Numbered from the stretch's first letter, positions 11,924 to 24,296 are shown. The stretch is DNA of 64,000 nt from Armigeres subalbatus (GCF_024139115.2 NC_085141.1:403995612-404059611); one strand, 5' to 3'. Notes: generated by a model not told the origin, from the sequence alone. Numbers and translations are program-made.

Positions 11924-12783
11924 ATGGCTGGAGGTATCAAAGAGAAGATCAAAAAACGTGAGCGCATTTTTGCTGCTTTACGTCGGCATTTGCAATTCTT
12001 GGCGACATAAGACCCAGCGGTCAATCAGAGGCAGGTTCAACCACGCTTGGACAAATTAGAGGCAACATGGGATGATTTCCATGAGCTTCAGGAGGAAATT
12101 TTTGAGCTGGATGGAAAAGGGGAATATGAACAGGAGACGAACCATTTGCATGCTGAATTTGAGACGCAGTATTACGAACACCGGGCTTCTTACTTGGGCA
12201 GGTGCCGAACTTGGACAATTCAGTGCGGAACAACAGTGCGTTGGGATTGCATACAGGGGTGCGTCTGTCACAAATTTCTTTGTCGGAGTTCGATGGTGAC
12301 TACAAGGTTTGGTTGTCCTTCAAGTCAACGTTCGTGTCCCTGATTCATGACTCTAATGAACTCAGCTATGTGCAGAAATTTCATTATTTGAAATCTGCAT
12401 TGGAAGGAGAGGCAGCCAAATTGATCGAGTCCCTCACAATCACCAACGACAACTACGCTATAGAATGGGATACTATCACCAAGCGATATTCTAACGAGTA
12501 TATGCTCAAAAAGCGGCATCTACGGGCGTTGACGGAATTCCCGAGGCTTGATAAGGAGTCCGCTTCAAGGATCCACGGATTAGTCGATGAGTTTGACCAA
12601 CGGTTGAAAATTTTGAAACAGCTTGGCGAAAAGACGGAGCACTGGGGAGCGATGATCGTGCATTGGATGTGTTCAAAGCTGGATACGCACACGCTGCAAC
12701 TATGGGAGGATCACGCTACATCATCGTCATCGTTTCGTTTCATCGTTTACTACATTGGTGGACTTTCTGGGGAAGCGAACTAG
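11924..12783 (+). pseudogene. BEL/Pao gag, N-terminal and capsid-like part (broken)
   Basis: The ATG at 11,924 opens a frame starting MAGGIKEKIKKRE that stops near 12,010. Coding continues in other frames as LDKLEATWDDFHELQEEIF (12,047 on) and, after another shift near 12,200, as LSEFDGDYKVWLSFKSTF, LSYVQKFHYLKSALEGEAAK and ITNDNYAIEWDTITKRY. These are hallmark blocks of the BEL/Pao gag domain (DUF1759 type), which builds the virus-like particle of the retrotransposon. At least two frameshifts make it a pseudogene. Zinc knuckles follow immediately. Confidence 0.85.
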
Positions 12784-13285
12784 GGTTCTGGAAGCTGTGC
12801 AGTCTAACTCGAGCAAGGTCAGCAGTATACAGCCAAATGTGCAGGGGAAACGTAAAAGATTGACGGTACATGCTTCCACAGAGAGCGGAAGAATTGATAC
12901 CACGTGTCAGTGCTGTGGCGAGCAGCATTATTTAGTCCGGTGTGCGAAATTCCAAAACTTCGGGTTGAAGGAGAAACTCGATTTTGTTAACAGTAAGCGG
13001 TTGTGCAGCAACTGCTTCAAAAATGGTCACTGGGTTCGTGACTGCAACTCCAAATTCTGCTGCAGGTCATGTGGAAAGAAGCACAACTCTCTGATTCATC
13101 CCGGGTTTCAAGTCAGTAGCGGGGGAAGCAACAACAACGAATCTAACGGCAACACTTCAACAGCAAATTCAGGAAGGAAGGATAATGCTGCTAGAGCACA
13201 CGTTGCTGCGGAAGCAGTTGAAGCCGGTGAGCCGGTGAAACGACAGCTGGATCGTACAGCATTGGAGCGAAGCAGGGAAGCTTGA
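12755..13285 (+). pseudogene. BEL/Pao gag zinc-knuckle region
   Basis: The open frame of 176 codons contains three cysteine-rich knuckles: CQCCGEQHYLVRC, CSNCFKNGHWVRDC and CRSCGKKHNSLIHPG. These are nucleic-acid-binding motifs expected between gag and the aspartic protease in BEL/Pao polyproteins. The frame overlaps the end of the preceding gag frame by 29 bases, so a frameshift separates them here. A Ser/Asn/Gly-rich linker follows and the frame ends in a stop at 13,285. Confidence 0.85.
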
Positions 13286-13977
13286 GTTCTAGTGTTTTTG
13301 TCTCCACAGTGGTTGTAGTGATACGAGATTATAATGGCGGTAAGCAGCTAGCACGTGCTCTACTGGATAGCTGATCTCAAGTTAATGTCATGAGTGAACG
13401 AATGTGTCAAATGCTCAAACTGAAGCGGTGAACCATATGCGTTCCCCTAACAGGAGTTGGTCAGGCGGAATCTATGGCAAAACACGCAGTTGCGACAACG
13501 ATCACTTCCAGAGTTACAGATTTTTCTGTTGGAATGGAATTCTTGGTGCTACAGCGAGTGACTTCAGTATTACCATCGGTAACTGTCTCAATTTCGCATT
13601 GGAAGATTCCAAGTGACATTCAGATGGCAGATCCCCAGTTCAATATGAGCGGCCGCATTGATCTGCTACTGGGGGCCGAGCATTTCTTCGGTTTTCTATA
13701 CGAAAGGGAGATGAAGCGGGTCACTTTGGGTCCGCAGCTACCAATTCTTGTGGATTCGGTGTTTGGATGGATCGTTTCGGGAAGAGATGCTAGTCTTCAG
13801 CAGAAAAAATCAGTACGGTGTTGCGCAGTGACTGCTTCGGATAAGCTTGAAGAACTTCTTGAAAATTTCTGGAAAGACGAAAGCTGCAGTGATCAACCGG
13901 CTTGTTCAAAAGAGAGCAGGATTGTTAGGAAGATTTCAAACGCACCTATTCAAAAACAGATGATGGTCGCTACATAG
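13286..13977 (+). pseudogene. BEL/Pao aspartic protease region
   Basis: The reading around 13,355-13,400 gives ALLDS, a stop, then SQVNVMSERMC. This is the protease active-site region of the A16/DUF1758 type with an in-frame stop directly after the catalytic Asp-Ser. After a shift, coding continues (13,474-13,977) with the family's C-terminal blocks IDLLLGAEHFFGFL and PILVDSVFGWIVSGR. The stop at the active site means it cannot mature a polyprotein. It lies between the knuckles and RT, as expected. Confidence 0.8.
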
Positions 13978-14790
13978 TGATGCTGGGCGACTCCAAGGTG
14001 GCAGCACTGGATAGGTACCACAAATTGGAAAATTGGTTGGAAAGAAATCTTAACATGAAGGAACAGCACCATGCCTTCATGAGAGATTACTTGGACATGG
14101 GTCACATGCGAAAGCTGACGGATAGGCAGTGGCAAGAAGAGGACAGTGGAATGAAAGGGCTATATCAATGTAAGGTCTTCTACTTGCCGCACCATGCGGT
14201 ACTTAAGGAGTCGAGTACGACAACGAAAGTGCGTGTCGTATTTGACGCTTCGGCGTGTTCGAACAGCGGATATTCTCTCAATGATGTCTTGTTGAAGGGA
14301 CCGGTAATTCAAGACCATCTGCTCAACCTGCTCATTCACTTCCGCAAGTATGAGGTGGCGCTTGTTGGAGACGTGGGGAGATGTATAGGCAGGTACTTCA
14401 TGATGTCAAGGATACTCTTCGCCTCAGAATTTTCTTCCGGTTCTCTAAGGAAGATCCATTTGGTGTGTACGAGTTGCTTACTGTAACATACGGGCTTAAG
14501 CCGTCGTCATTCCTTGCAACACGGGCTCTACAACAGTTAGCAGTAGATGAAGGAGTGGAAAGTTCACCAGCAAGCGTAGCGGTAGAGAAGGATTTTTATG
14601 TGGACGATTATATTGGAGGGGCTGCAAGTATCGTCGAAGCCACTAACCTCAGAGAAGATCTAACATCGTTAATGGCCAAAGGAGGATTTCCCATTCGTAA
14701 ATGGTGTTCAAATAATCCCGAAGTCTTGGCTGGAGTTCCAGAGGATCAACTGGGAACAAGCCTCACAATAACCTTCGACTGATGAGAAGG
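13977..14790 (+). pseudogene. BEL/Pao reverse transcriptase (frameshifted)
   Basis: Two overlapping frames carry the RT. The first (13,977-14,486) has YLPHHAVLKESSTTTKVRVV followed by FDASACSNSGYSLNDVLLKG. The second (14,381-14,782) has YELLTVTYGLKPSSFLATRA and the active-site motif FYVDDYIGG (from 14,591). The shift falls near 14,385, between the VGDV region and YRQV. The BEL/Pao form YVDD is intact at the active site, but the frame break and the stop at 14,782 destroy the polyprotein. Confidence 0.9.
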
Positions 14791-15575
14791 TTAAAACGCT
14801 TGGAATTACTTGGGTACCGAAGGTGGACCAGCTTCGGTTCATATCAATATTGAGAATGAAGAAGGCGAATGGACTAGGAGGCGAATTTTGTCCGCTATAG
14901 CAAGGCTTTTCGACCCTATCGGATTGATATCGCCTGTGGAGGTAACCGCAAAAATAATCATAACCGCAAAAATAATCAGCTGCTGCATTCCGTATGAGAT
15001 GCACCTGTCCCAACACAACTAGAGCATAAATGAGTGCATTTCTATCGTCGTTTATCCAAGTTGACCGAATTCAGCATCCCCAGATTCGCTTTCGTTGAAG
15101 ATTACGTTGATGTGCAGCTACACTGTTTCGCCGACGCCTCGGATCTAGCATACGGTGCATGTCTATACGTTCGCTCTGTGGATGGACGCGGAAACGTACG
15201 TATCGAGCTACTCGCATAGAAATCTAGGGTCGTGCCACTGAAAAGGTTGACTAGGTATACCGAGACTGGAAATGTGTGCTGCGAAGAAAGCTGCTTCTCT
15301 GTTCCAGACGGTGGTTAAAGCTCTTTCTTTGGATTCAATTAATGCGTTTTTCTGGTCCGATTCAACCGTTGTTTTGCATTGGTTGAAGGCTTCCCCTAAC
15401 ACGTGGAAAACCTTCGTCGCAAATCGTGTTTCCATCATTCAGACTGCGACATACGGGCATTCATGGCAGCATGTTTCAGGCTATGAAAATCACACTGATT
15501 TGGTTTCTCGTGGAATGTCCGTTGAAGATTTCTTGGAAAGTCAGCTTTGGAAGCACGGTCCTACATGGCTGAAGG
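14791..15575 (+). pseudogene. BEL/Pao RT connection and RNase H (broken)
   Basis: RRILSAIARLFDPIGLISPV (about 14,880-14,940) is the conserved BEL/Pao block after RT. A 19-base tandem duplication (AACCGCAAAAATAATCA repeated) follows at about 14,943-14,980. RNase H residues appear as LHCFADASDLAYGA (about 15,120) and FFWSDSTVVLHWL (about 15,350). Stops and shifts lie near 15,022 and 15,219. The reading ends in KHGPTWLK, where an insertion with a 10-bp target duplication interrupts it. Confidence 0.88.
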
Positions 15576-18405
15576 CATGGGCGTAGCCAGGATTTCGAGA
15601 AGGGGGGCCAACTTTTTTGGTCTTCTAAATCGTAGTTTTATAAAAACACATGAATATTAACACATGAAACCAAATCGAAACAATAATGATTAAAACAATA
15701 ATGGATTTAAAAATGCGTGATTTATTGCTCATCAGATATTTTTAAATAAAGTGAGAAAAATATTAACGAACTTAGTATTCAGGAAGAATATAAAATCGGC
15801 TATAACAATTATTAAAATATCCTGCATTCTTCCATAAATTTAAGAAAACTAAAGCCATACATCTGAATTTCTAAACAAATCCTCTCTGGAATAATATTTT
15901 TTATAAAATAGGCAGAAAAATCAATATGCAAGCTTTCTCCAGGAATTCCTTCGACAATTGCTCCTGGCATTCTATCTATCTATCAGGGATTCTTTAGGAA
16001 TGCCTCCAGTAGCTTCTTCGGCAGTGTCTTCAGGAATTCCACCATAAATTTTGCCGGGAATTGATCCGAAAATTCCACCATTATTTACTCCAAGATAATC
16101 TTCACGAACTTCTTCATAAGTTCTGCAGAATTCCCTGCAATAATTCAAATAATTTCGTGCCGTTTCCCATAATTTTTAAGAATAAGAATATTCCGTGGAA
16201 ATTTCGCAGAATTGCCAGTAAACATTCCTGAGAATTCCACGAAAAATCTTCGAATTTCTTGTGTAAATTCCATAAAATTTTCCTTGAATTGTTTCGAATA
16301 ATTTCTTATGAAAATTTCAAAGAATTTCTCCAGGAATTCCACCGGAAATTTATACAGAAATTATACCGAAAATGAAATCAACAATGGATTTTTCGGAGGA
16401 ATTCCTAGATTAATTCGCAATGAAATCCTGAAAGAATTCCGGTGGAAACTTCAAGATTTCCACTGGTAGATCCTCCCGGAGTTACTCCGAAAATTCCTCC
16501 TGCAATTCTTCCAGGAGTTCCACCGACATTTCCACCAAGAATTTCTCTAGGATTTCCTTTAAGAATAATTCCGGTAGTTCTATGGGCAGTTCCTCTGAAA
16601 ATTCTTCCGGGAATTTCGGCAAAATTGGAATTTATTTAGGCTTCTTCAGGAATTTATATAGATTTTCCACCAGAAGCTCCTCCGAGAATTTCTCTGCGAG
16701 CTCCTCAGGGAATTCTCCGGGAGGTGCTCTGATGATGATATGGTCCAGCTACAAACCCCAACAAAGGTTTCAGCTAGACGAGATTTGTCTATAAGATGAA
16801 TTCTCTTGTTTCCGAGAATGCTTCTGGTAGTTTCCCCGGGGTTCCTTTGGAAATTCTCCCGGGAGTTTCTTCAGAAATTCTTCCAGGAAATTCCTTCAAG
16901 AGTTCCTCCGGGAATTCCACCAGCAATTCATCTGGGAGTTCCACCAGAAGCTATTCCAGGAAATTATTCAGGCTTTTTTTAGGAAAGCATTCAGAAATTA
17001 AGCTGGAAATTCCTCCCGAAGTTCTTCCGATAGTTTCTCTGGGAGCTCATCCTGGAGGTCCTCTAGGAATTCTTCTAGAAACTCCTGAGATTCCTCCGGG
17101 AGTTCTTACGGGAGATCTTACGGCAGGAATTCCCTGTAAAGTACCTGGAGGTATTACCGGAGAATTTCTTAGAAAAACTCATGGAAAAACTCCCGGAGGA
17201 ACTCCCACAAGCACTTCCGGAGTAATTCCCACATGGAAGTCCTGGAATAATTCTTAGAGAAGTTCCTAAAGGAATTTCCGAAAAAATATCTGAAGGAATT
17301 CCCAGAAAAATACCAGAAGAAATTAATGGAGAAATTCCCAGATGAAATCCTGAAGTATTCCTAGATGAATTGCTGAAGAAAATCCCTGCGGATTGTTCCG
17401 AAGAAATTTCTGGAAGAACTCTTGGCAGATATCCGAGTCAATTTCGAGTGAAGTCCGGAAGGAATTCTAGTACACTTCCGAGGAAAATCTCCCGGAGAAA
17501 TTCCTGAAGGAATTCCTGGAGAAGTACCTAAAGAAACTCCCAAAAAAATACCTGTAAGAATTTCTGGGGAAATACTTGGACGAATTCCAGGAGAAATTCA
17601 TGAAGATATTTCTAGAGGATTTCTTGAAGGATATTCTGAAGTAATTGCGAAAAGAATTCCAGATTCGAATGCTAGATGACTTCGCTATTGAATGTTTGGA
17701 GGTATTCCCGGAAAATTTCCTGGAAGTAATCCCGGAGGAATTAAAGGGAGAGTTCCGAGAGGAATGCCCGGAGGAGTTCCTAGAAGAATTTCCGAAGGAA
17801 TTTCTTATAGATTTACAAATGAAATTATGCAGCTAAATCGGAGGATTTCCGTCATAAATTTTTGAAGAAACTTCTGGTAGAATTTTGGGAAGAAATTCCG
17901 TATGTATTCTTGACGGAACTCTCGAATGCATGCCTGAAGGAAATGCCGGATTCTTCCTGAAGAAAGAATAGCCGAAGAAATATCTAGAAGTAAATCTTGC
18001 AGAGAAGAAAAAAAAATCTTCAAGGAATTTCCTCGTGAATTTCCTAAAAGAATTTAGTGGAGGGTTTCTAGATAAGGAGGTATTACAATTACATGAGAAA
18101 AATTTTCGAACGATTTTCAGAGGAATTTGTGGATAACTTTCCGGAGGAATTCAGAAGTTCCCAAGGGGAGCTTCTAGAAGAATTTCAAGGAGAATTTTTG
18201 GACCCGAAATGTTTCGAGTTGTTTTGAACTTTCAAATATTATAAATCCTGGATGCCCTAATAAGTTTTGGGAATCTTTTGAATTTCAACCACCTATTTAT
18301 GTATATGATTGGATCGTAAAGTGCACATGTTTGAGGGAATTCATTTCAGTACCCGTTCAATCTTTCCACAATTTAGGGGGGGCGACGGCCCCCCCTGCCC
18401 CCCCT
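15576..18405. mobile_element. 2,830-bp insertion made of GGAATTCC-type repeats
   Basis: It is bounded by the perfect duplication TGGCTGAAGG (15,566-15,575 and 18,406-18,415), which is the same WLK-encoding stretch of the BEL/Pao element on both sides. The left end reads CATGGGCGTAGCCAGG then a G-run; the right end is C-rich (CCCCCCCTGCCCCCCCT). From about 15,940 to 18,180 the interior is a degenerate field of short units around GGAATTCC. The pyrimidine-rich form (TTCCTCCGGGAATT) predominates to about 17,150 and the purine-rich form (GGAATTCCTGAAGGA) after it, suggesting ancient inverted halves. There is no transposase. The 10-bp TSD would fit a Mutator-like mechanism, but that is a guess. Confidence 0.8.
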
Positions 18406-19396
18406 TGGCTGAAGGAAGCACTGTCAAAATGGATGGTTGAATCCACCGACCTGATCCCAACTGAAGTGGAACTAGAACCTCGTATAGTAGCCTCATGTAA
18501 TGTGGCAGCTAAGGAGCCGAGCTTCCTTTTCTCGCTTCGTTCATCATTCCTTCCTTTAGTCAGATTAGTAGCATTCTGTTTACAGTTTTTGTCCAATTGT
18601 CGGCAGTCAATTCACCGGAACACATCACTATTCCTAACTGCACAGGAGATTAACGCATCCAAAAACAAGCTGGTTCGCTTAGTGCAAGACGAATGTTTCG
18701 CTAAGGAAATAATTTCCTTGAAAAGGATGCATCAAGTACCTTCCAAATCACCATTGAAGCTTTTGTGTCCGTTCATCGATAATGAAAGCATTGTTAGAGT
18801 AGGTGGCCGCCTCCGTTACTCTCTTGAGGATTACACCGTCAAACATCCGGCAGTTCTTCCTCAACCGCATGCTTTCACTCGCTTGATCATTGAGTATTAC
18901 CACATTCAGATTCACCATGGTGGACACCAAGCAACTTTAGCCGCAGTGAGACAAGAATTTTGGCCGTTCTGAGAAAATGCCATCGCTGTTTCCGTTTCAA
19001 CCCAAAGCCGATTGAGCAGCCAATGGGACAGCTGCCATCTACGAGAGTCTGGTAACCGGCGTGGACTGCTGTGGCCCCTTTTTCCTGACACCTACTCATC
19101 GTCGAGCAGCCTCACCGAAGGTTTACATCGCGGTATTTGTTTGTTTTACCACGAAAGCGATCCATTTGAAGCTCGTTACGGACCTTTCAACAGTATGTTT
19201 TATTTCTGCTGTTCGGAGGTTCATTGGGCACCACGGAATCCCAAGCGAGATACACTCCGACAATGCCACCAGTTTTCAAGGAGCGAAACACGAATTGCAT
19301 GAATTGTATAACAGTTTATACAGCAAAATCGGCCAGCAGGCGATTGAATTAGAATTTTCACAACATGAAATCGTTGTTTTTGGCACTTGGAACTAA
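18406..19396 (+). pseudogene. BEL/Pao integrase (C-terminally truncated)
   Basis: Coding resumes after the insertion with WLKEALSKW. The zinc-binding part (to 18,972) contains VRVGGRLRYS, KHPAVLPQPHAFTRLII and HHGGHQATLAAVRQEFWP. After frame changes the catalytic core continues at 19,061-19,320 with GVDCCGPFFLTPTHRRA and IHSDNATSFQGAKHEL, giving the first two acidic residues of the D,D,E triad. The region that should carry the third residue is lost: the frame runs out at 19,396 and Ty3/gypsy-like sequence follows. No 3' LTR is visible. Confidence 0.88.
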
Positions 19397-20030
19397 TAAA
19401 GCTTTACGTTTATCACTACAAAAAATCAAGGAAAAATTTTGGTTAAATTGATAAAGTCGTCGTATTTGAGGTGCCCAAAAAATTGATGAAAATCAACTAC
19501 GTAAAAAGCGAGCTCGGTGTATATGAAGGTCGTGTTACCCTTAAAACTGTTTTTATATCACAATAACTCCTCCTCCTCGTTAAAGCATGTCATACTTTGT
19601 GGATGACCCCTTAAATTATTTGGACGACTTCATCATATTTGGAGCAACGTTTGCAGAGCATAATGAGCAGAGAACACGAATTCAGGTTTTTGCGCAATGA
19701 AGCCTTGAAGAAAAATAGCACACTATGATATTATAGCAGGGGCGATAGATCCGAGCTCTATGTAGATCCATCTCCCTATGATTTGGGTGCGGTATTAGTG
19801 CAATTCGACGACCATTCAACCCCAAGGTTAATCGCCTGCGCTTAAAAGTCGGCAGAACTGAAGTACTATTTGTACTTTCTTCATATGGGACCAATGTGCA
19901 ATCATGTAATAGAGCAGTAGAGTTTACATCGCTTACATCGTAGAGAACAAACATTTCGGCTCAAAACATGTGCAGTATACGCAATCGACGCTAACCTAAA
20001 TGCAACCAACGTCGATATTGCAACTTAACA
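19397..20030 (+). pseudogene. Ty3/gypsy RT and RNase H remnant
   Basis: Around 19,615-19,695 the plus strand reads NYLDDFIIFGATFAEHNEQ, the Ty3/gypsy RT active site YLDD with its normal downstream context, ending in a stop. Around 19,750-19,880 it reads ELYVDPSPYDLGAVLVQFDD then STPRLIACA, a stop, and KSAELKYY, the start of the RNase H domain. The interval between is much shorter than in an intact element, so a deletion has occurred. LTRs and gag were not found. Confidence 0.8.
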
Positions 20031-20087
20031 TCTCATACTTACTCTATACTCTTGCACACGACAACACTACCCAAATAACCAATAAGT

Positions 20088-20363
20088 CGTATATTTTGCC
20101 AAATCGGTCATATAGTGTTACTTTAATGCTTATAAGGTTTTAGATAGCCGTATACCTATTGGTTACTTGGATAGATCGCGCTGACTCAGCAAATTATTTC
20201 AAAATGAGTATTGTTCATTTTGAAATAATTTGCTGAGTCAGCGCTAGCATGATCAAAAAAATCCATTGCTATCTATCCAAGAGTAATCAATAGGTATACG
20301 GCTATTTAAAACCTTATGAGCATTAAAGTAACACTATATGGTCGATTTGGCCAAATATACGTC
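20088..20363. mobile_element. Nested fold-back MITE, about 276 bp
   Basis: The outer arms (about 20,088-20,175 and 20,275-20,363) are reverse complements sharing CATATAGTGTTACTTTAATG and TAGCCGTATACCTATTG. A second perfect 30-bp inner pair, 20,178-20,207 and 20,215-20,244, contains GCGCTGACTCAGCAAATT. The whole element could fold into one long hairpin. No TSD is certain. Confidence 0.8.
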
Positions 20364-22391
20364 TAGATCAGTACTGGAATTTCTCATTTTCAATGAGAGA
20401 TGTCACGCGATGTTTACATATCTGGTCCTTTCAATATCTGAATGATTCAGCTACTCAGCAGTATGGAGCTGGCAAGTAGAGAAAATTTTGAAACGCCTAT
20501 TAACGCCTTCTATGTAGAGTTGGCATGGCAAATGCTGGTTAATGCTTATCATTGATACGACGCGTACCTGAAGGAATAAAATTGGAAGGTTCAGCGTCCA
20601 TCGGCTTACGGACGGAAATGGCCTACGACTAATTGATTTAAATAACCTTTGATTGAACAGATAAAATATACTGAAGACTTTCAATCTTCGACCGTATTGT
20701 GCAAGCAATGAAGAATATAGAAAAAGTAAGTAAGCAAAAATCATCGGATATAATATTATTTAATGATTATTGTCGCTATCGCAAGACCTAAATCCAGAAA
20801 CGACAAACCTCTTGCTTTCGAAGACCTTAATAAATAATAACAAATCATTTCACAACCGAAGATAGTTCAAGGTAATGCCATGCAATTGGATATCCGATTG
20901 CACTACCATCATTCTACTGAGCTTTCATTTGCCATTGGAAACACATTTTCAAATAATATGTAAAAAATGCGTCCTAAAAGACAGAACATTCCCATCAATC
21001 TTCAATTCAAGTGTTTCCTCTTCGCTTAAAATGCGAAAAAATATTCCTATGACAGTTATTGCTAACATCCATCAAATGATCGTCATCTTTTGCATGATTT
21101 TGTTGAAGAGAATTACCATTGAATACCATTAACTAATGCTTGAATTTCTGCCGGCACAATTTTGCCAACACACAAATCTTGACGATTTCCATGATTTATT
21201 CTTACACCTCATGTCGTGGTGGAGGCTTGTAAAAACAAACCTCCAAAATTTCGTACCTACCCACGAACGTCCCCCGCACCGCACATCCTTATTACCATCA
21301 ATCATGGCCCACCCACACAGCGGAGGACGTTTCTCTTATCTTTGAATACATGATACTCTGCGGAGTACCGCAGCCAGAACGCTCGAGGCGTTTTTCACCG
21401 ACACCCTCCCGCATACACAGACGAGATTTAGCGTGTCGTCAAAAAGTCCTCCAAAATTATGACCGTGAACAACACTGAAGAAATATTGGAATGATACATC
21501 ACCCTCGTTGCGCCTCGTAGTCGTCGTCGTTGTCGATTTGGTGTCAGCTACGACAATGACGAACCTTGATCCATTACAGGTCGGCGAGAAAAATTGTGAT
21601 GGCGTCGTCTGACATCCGCAGACATCGGGAGATATCGTTATATTATCACATTTCTTTTTCAGAGCTCCGGAAGTACCTATTCATCCCTCATTCATAAGCA
21701 GCAAGCAGTATTTTTTTTTTTCATTTTTCCGCATAAAATGCACAGACCTCATCAAGCCAGGAATACCAGCATCGATGATAAAAACCAAATGAGGTCATTC
21801 ACAAACGAATAAAAATAAAGAAATAATATCTTTTATTATTTACAGTCGCATTTTAAAACACGAATTCGAAGTTGTTACAATTTAATTTTTTGCCAAGATC
21901 AGCTTGAAAATGTTAAGATACGTTGTTGAAATTGGCAGCCCTGTTTTAAGCCAACATAAATCGCCATTACCGTAATAGCGCACCGGTTTCGATGTTTTTC
22001 CGGAACGTTGACTTTTTTTTCCTCACGCGCTGGCTCTAACGCTAACTGTATGAGCCTTCACCGTCAGCGCTCGTCAAGGGACAAAAAAAGACCAACAACA
22101 AATCGCTTCAGCTCAGCTCGCATCAGTGATGTGGCAGTAAATGATGACAACAACATTATCTTCCCATCAGAGCTGCGCCTCTCGCTTATCAACGTTTTTG
22201 GGAGTGATAAACCAGCAGTCAGCAGTGATGTGGATATTATCCGATGGTTGGTTACGATTGATTGTTATGAGGTTCCACGATTGTTGCTGTCGGGGCTGGG
22301 TGCTATCGATATAAGAATTCATGCTGTGAGTTGATAATTGGTCATCATCGATGGTATGAACAATTAACATACAAATTATAATTTTAGTTTT
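20364..22391. other. Unassigned DNA
   Basis: No recognised gene or element. The stretch at 21,200-21,600 is less AT-rich and looks like single-copy sequence, but its frames are short and unrecognised. A T-run lies near 21,711-21,722. Confidence 0.5.
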
Positions 22392-22577
22392 TAGTTCAAT
22401 CAAAGTTAATTGCCTATATTCCGGGGATTAAACCACCCGACTTGGACATTAATTTACAATGTTGCGAAAACTCATATGTGAATATGTACATTATGTTGAA
22501 GATATTGATTTGAAAAATGTATTGGAGGTAACCAATCTCCCTTCGATGGGACTCGAACCCACAACCCTCAGTACTGA
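22392..22577 (-). mobile_element. 5'-truncated copy of the tRNA-derived SINE
   Basis: It matches the SINE at 6,553-6,778 from AGTTCAATCAAAG to the T-arm (GGGTTCGAGTCCCATCGAAGG on the minus strand). It stops in the anticodon region at CAGTAC, so the 5' half of the tRNA-like head is missing. A few point differences and small indels separate the two copies. Confidence 0.8.
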
Positions 22578-23850
22578 AGAAGAACTGCTATTATGGTGAC
22601 CAAAGCCATTTATAAACAAAGCAATTTTAGGAAGATAAGTGCTAATTCATGTTCATATCTTGCTCCAGTATTTGGAGAAAAAGTCCTTATTATCTCTACA
22701 TACATAAGGAAAGCCAAGAATTTTCAAGGGTTTTTAGATATAGTGAATCTTCCCAATAACATGAAAGATAAGGTGATCATCATTGAAGATCTGAATTCTC
22801 ATATTGGAAAAAAGGATCTGAAAACTGAAGATAAGGAAGTGATAGGAAACAGTCTCCTTCATGAGTTTTGTAACCAAAATGGAACAGCTCTTAAAAACTT
22901 CTTACACGGTTTGCATCTGAAGAATTACTTGACATACAGCACACCGCCGTCGGTTGCCATAGCTTGGGCAAACGGTAGGTCGTCTTCCCAGTTGGACCAT
23001 GTTTTAATGTCCAAAATGAAATTTCTAAAACTTCCAAATATCCGAGCGTACTTCAGTCCAAATTTGAAGAGCGACCACAAGATGATAGAATGTGTCTTAA
23101 GATAACAGAAGCGCACATCAACAGATAAAACCAGTATCACGGGAGGAACAAAAGCAAAGCGGATGAAGTTTGATTTGGAAAGGCTAAAAGGCGATGAAGA
23201 GGAACGACGAAAGTTTCAAGATAACATCAACAGAAACCTGCAGAAGCATGGACAGCACGATTGAAAAAAGATGGAGAAAAATACAAGATTCTGTAATATC
23301 AGCAGCTGGGACAGTTCTCAAGAACCCCGGATCACCACCGGGTAGACGCTTCAAAAAAGTACCTCCTTGCGCATCAAAAGCAATTGGCCGATAGATCTAG
23401 TCCGGTTTTGACAGAAGAAGTAAAGAGAGCACGAAAGGAAAAGAGGCAGACATATATAGATCATTTCGTTGACAAAGTGCAGATATTCTTATCCAAAACT
23501 GATAATGAAAATCCTTTGTCCCGAATGTCGAAACCTTTCAAGTTTATAAAATAATGCAAAAGACGGCGTACAGAAAACCATGGATATATTCCGATCCAAA
23601 GATAAAATGAGTGGCTCAACGAAGCGGCAACGATTGAAGCTGAAATATATCAATTTGACGAAGACGGCAAACAGCCTGGTCCAATACCGACCAAGGACGA
23701 AATTTCGAAGATTACCTTGGATTCCAAAAATAACCGTGCGCCTGGTTTGGACAACCTACACAATGAGTTCTTTAAATATGGATCAGAAGAACTATTGGAC
23801 GAAATCACGAATTTTCTACAAGGGGCGATTCAAATATGACGTCCACTACT
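22578..23850 (+). pseudogene. Non-LTR retrotransposon endonuclease and RT N-terminus fragment
   Basis: The frame at 22,593-23,105 (170 codons) is an apurinic-type endonuclease: IIEDLNSHIGKKD corresponds to the usual GDxN motif with Gly changed to Glu, SSSQLDHVLMSK to the substrate region, and LKSDHKMIE to the SDH motif. Farther on, after frame changes, LDSKNNRAPGLDNLHNEFFK (about 23,720-23,780) is the start of the RT domain. The rest of RT is missing because the Penelope-like pair begins at 23,851. The altered GDxN motif and the breaks mark it as dead. Confidence 0.82.
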
Positions 23851-23915
23851 GGAAGGGTTTATTTTCGGCTTGCAGTCTTTATGATGAGCTGAATGATTTT
23901 TATGTTATCATCGAC

Positions 23916-23948
23916 GACGTTTCGGTGTTTGGTTCACACCTTCTTCAG
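23916..23948 (-). other. CTGAAGAAG...GAAACGTC stem-loop motif (left copy)
   Basis: On the minus strand CTGAAGA is followed by a GGTGT...ACACC stem and then GAAACGTC. This resembles the CUGANGA/GAAA core of hammerhead ribozymes that occur in Penelope-like terminal repeats. It has one extra A between the core and stem II, and I could not identify convincing stems I and III. Catalysis is unproven. Confidence 0.4.
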
Positions 23949-24296
23949 GGCCTATTTATTTAGAGGAAATGCATAGGTTACGTAATTTAAATTGAAGTCT
24001 AACTACAGACTCACTTGACTAAAATCTTCGTTGTCGGAAATCGTCGATCTGACGGTAATTGTCGGTAAATGATATATGCACTAGTGTAACACGTACTATA
24101 AATTAAATGGGTGGAACATTAACACAAATTAAAAAAAGATGCTAATTATGTATGTCTTACGGTTTAACATTAAGTATGTGAGAAAAACGTTGATTAAAAA
24201 TTCCCTCAAAATGTTAAACCGGGTGGATTTTTGTATGGCACAGGTCACTATTGAGTGTGTTCACTACAGTTGGGTTAATTGCTAATGGGTTGACTA

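Noticed and set aside
16442..17257. Pro/Gly/Ser-rich frames within the 2.83-kb insertion as silk- or collagen-like genes
   Set aside because: They follow from the GGAATTCC repeat composition, change frame freely and lie inside a transposon insertion with target duplications.
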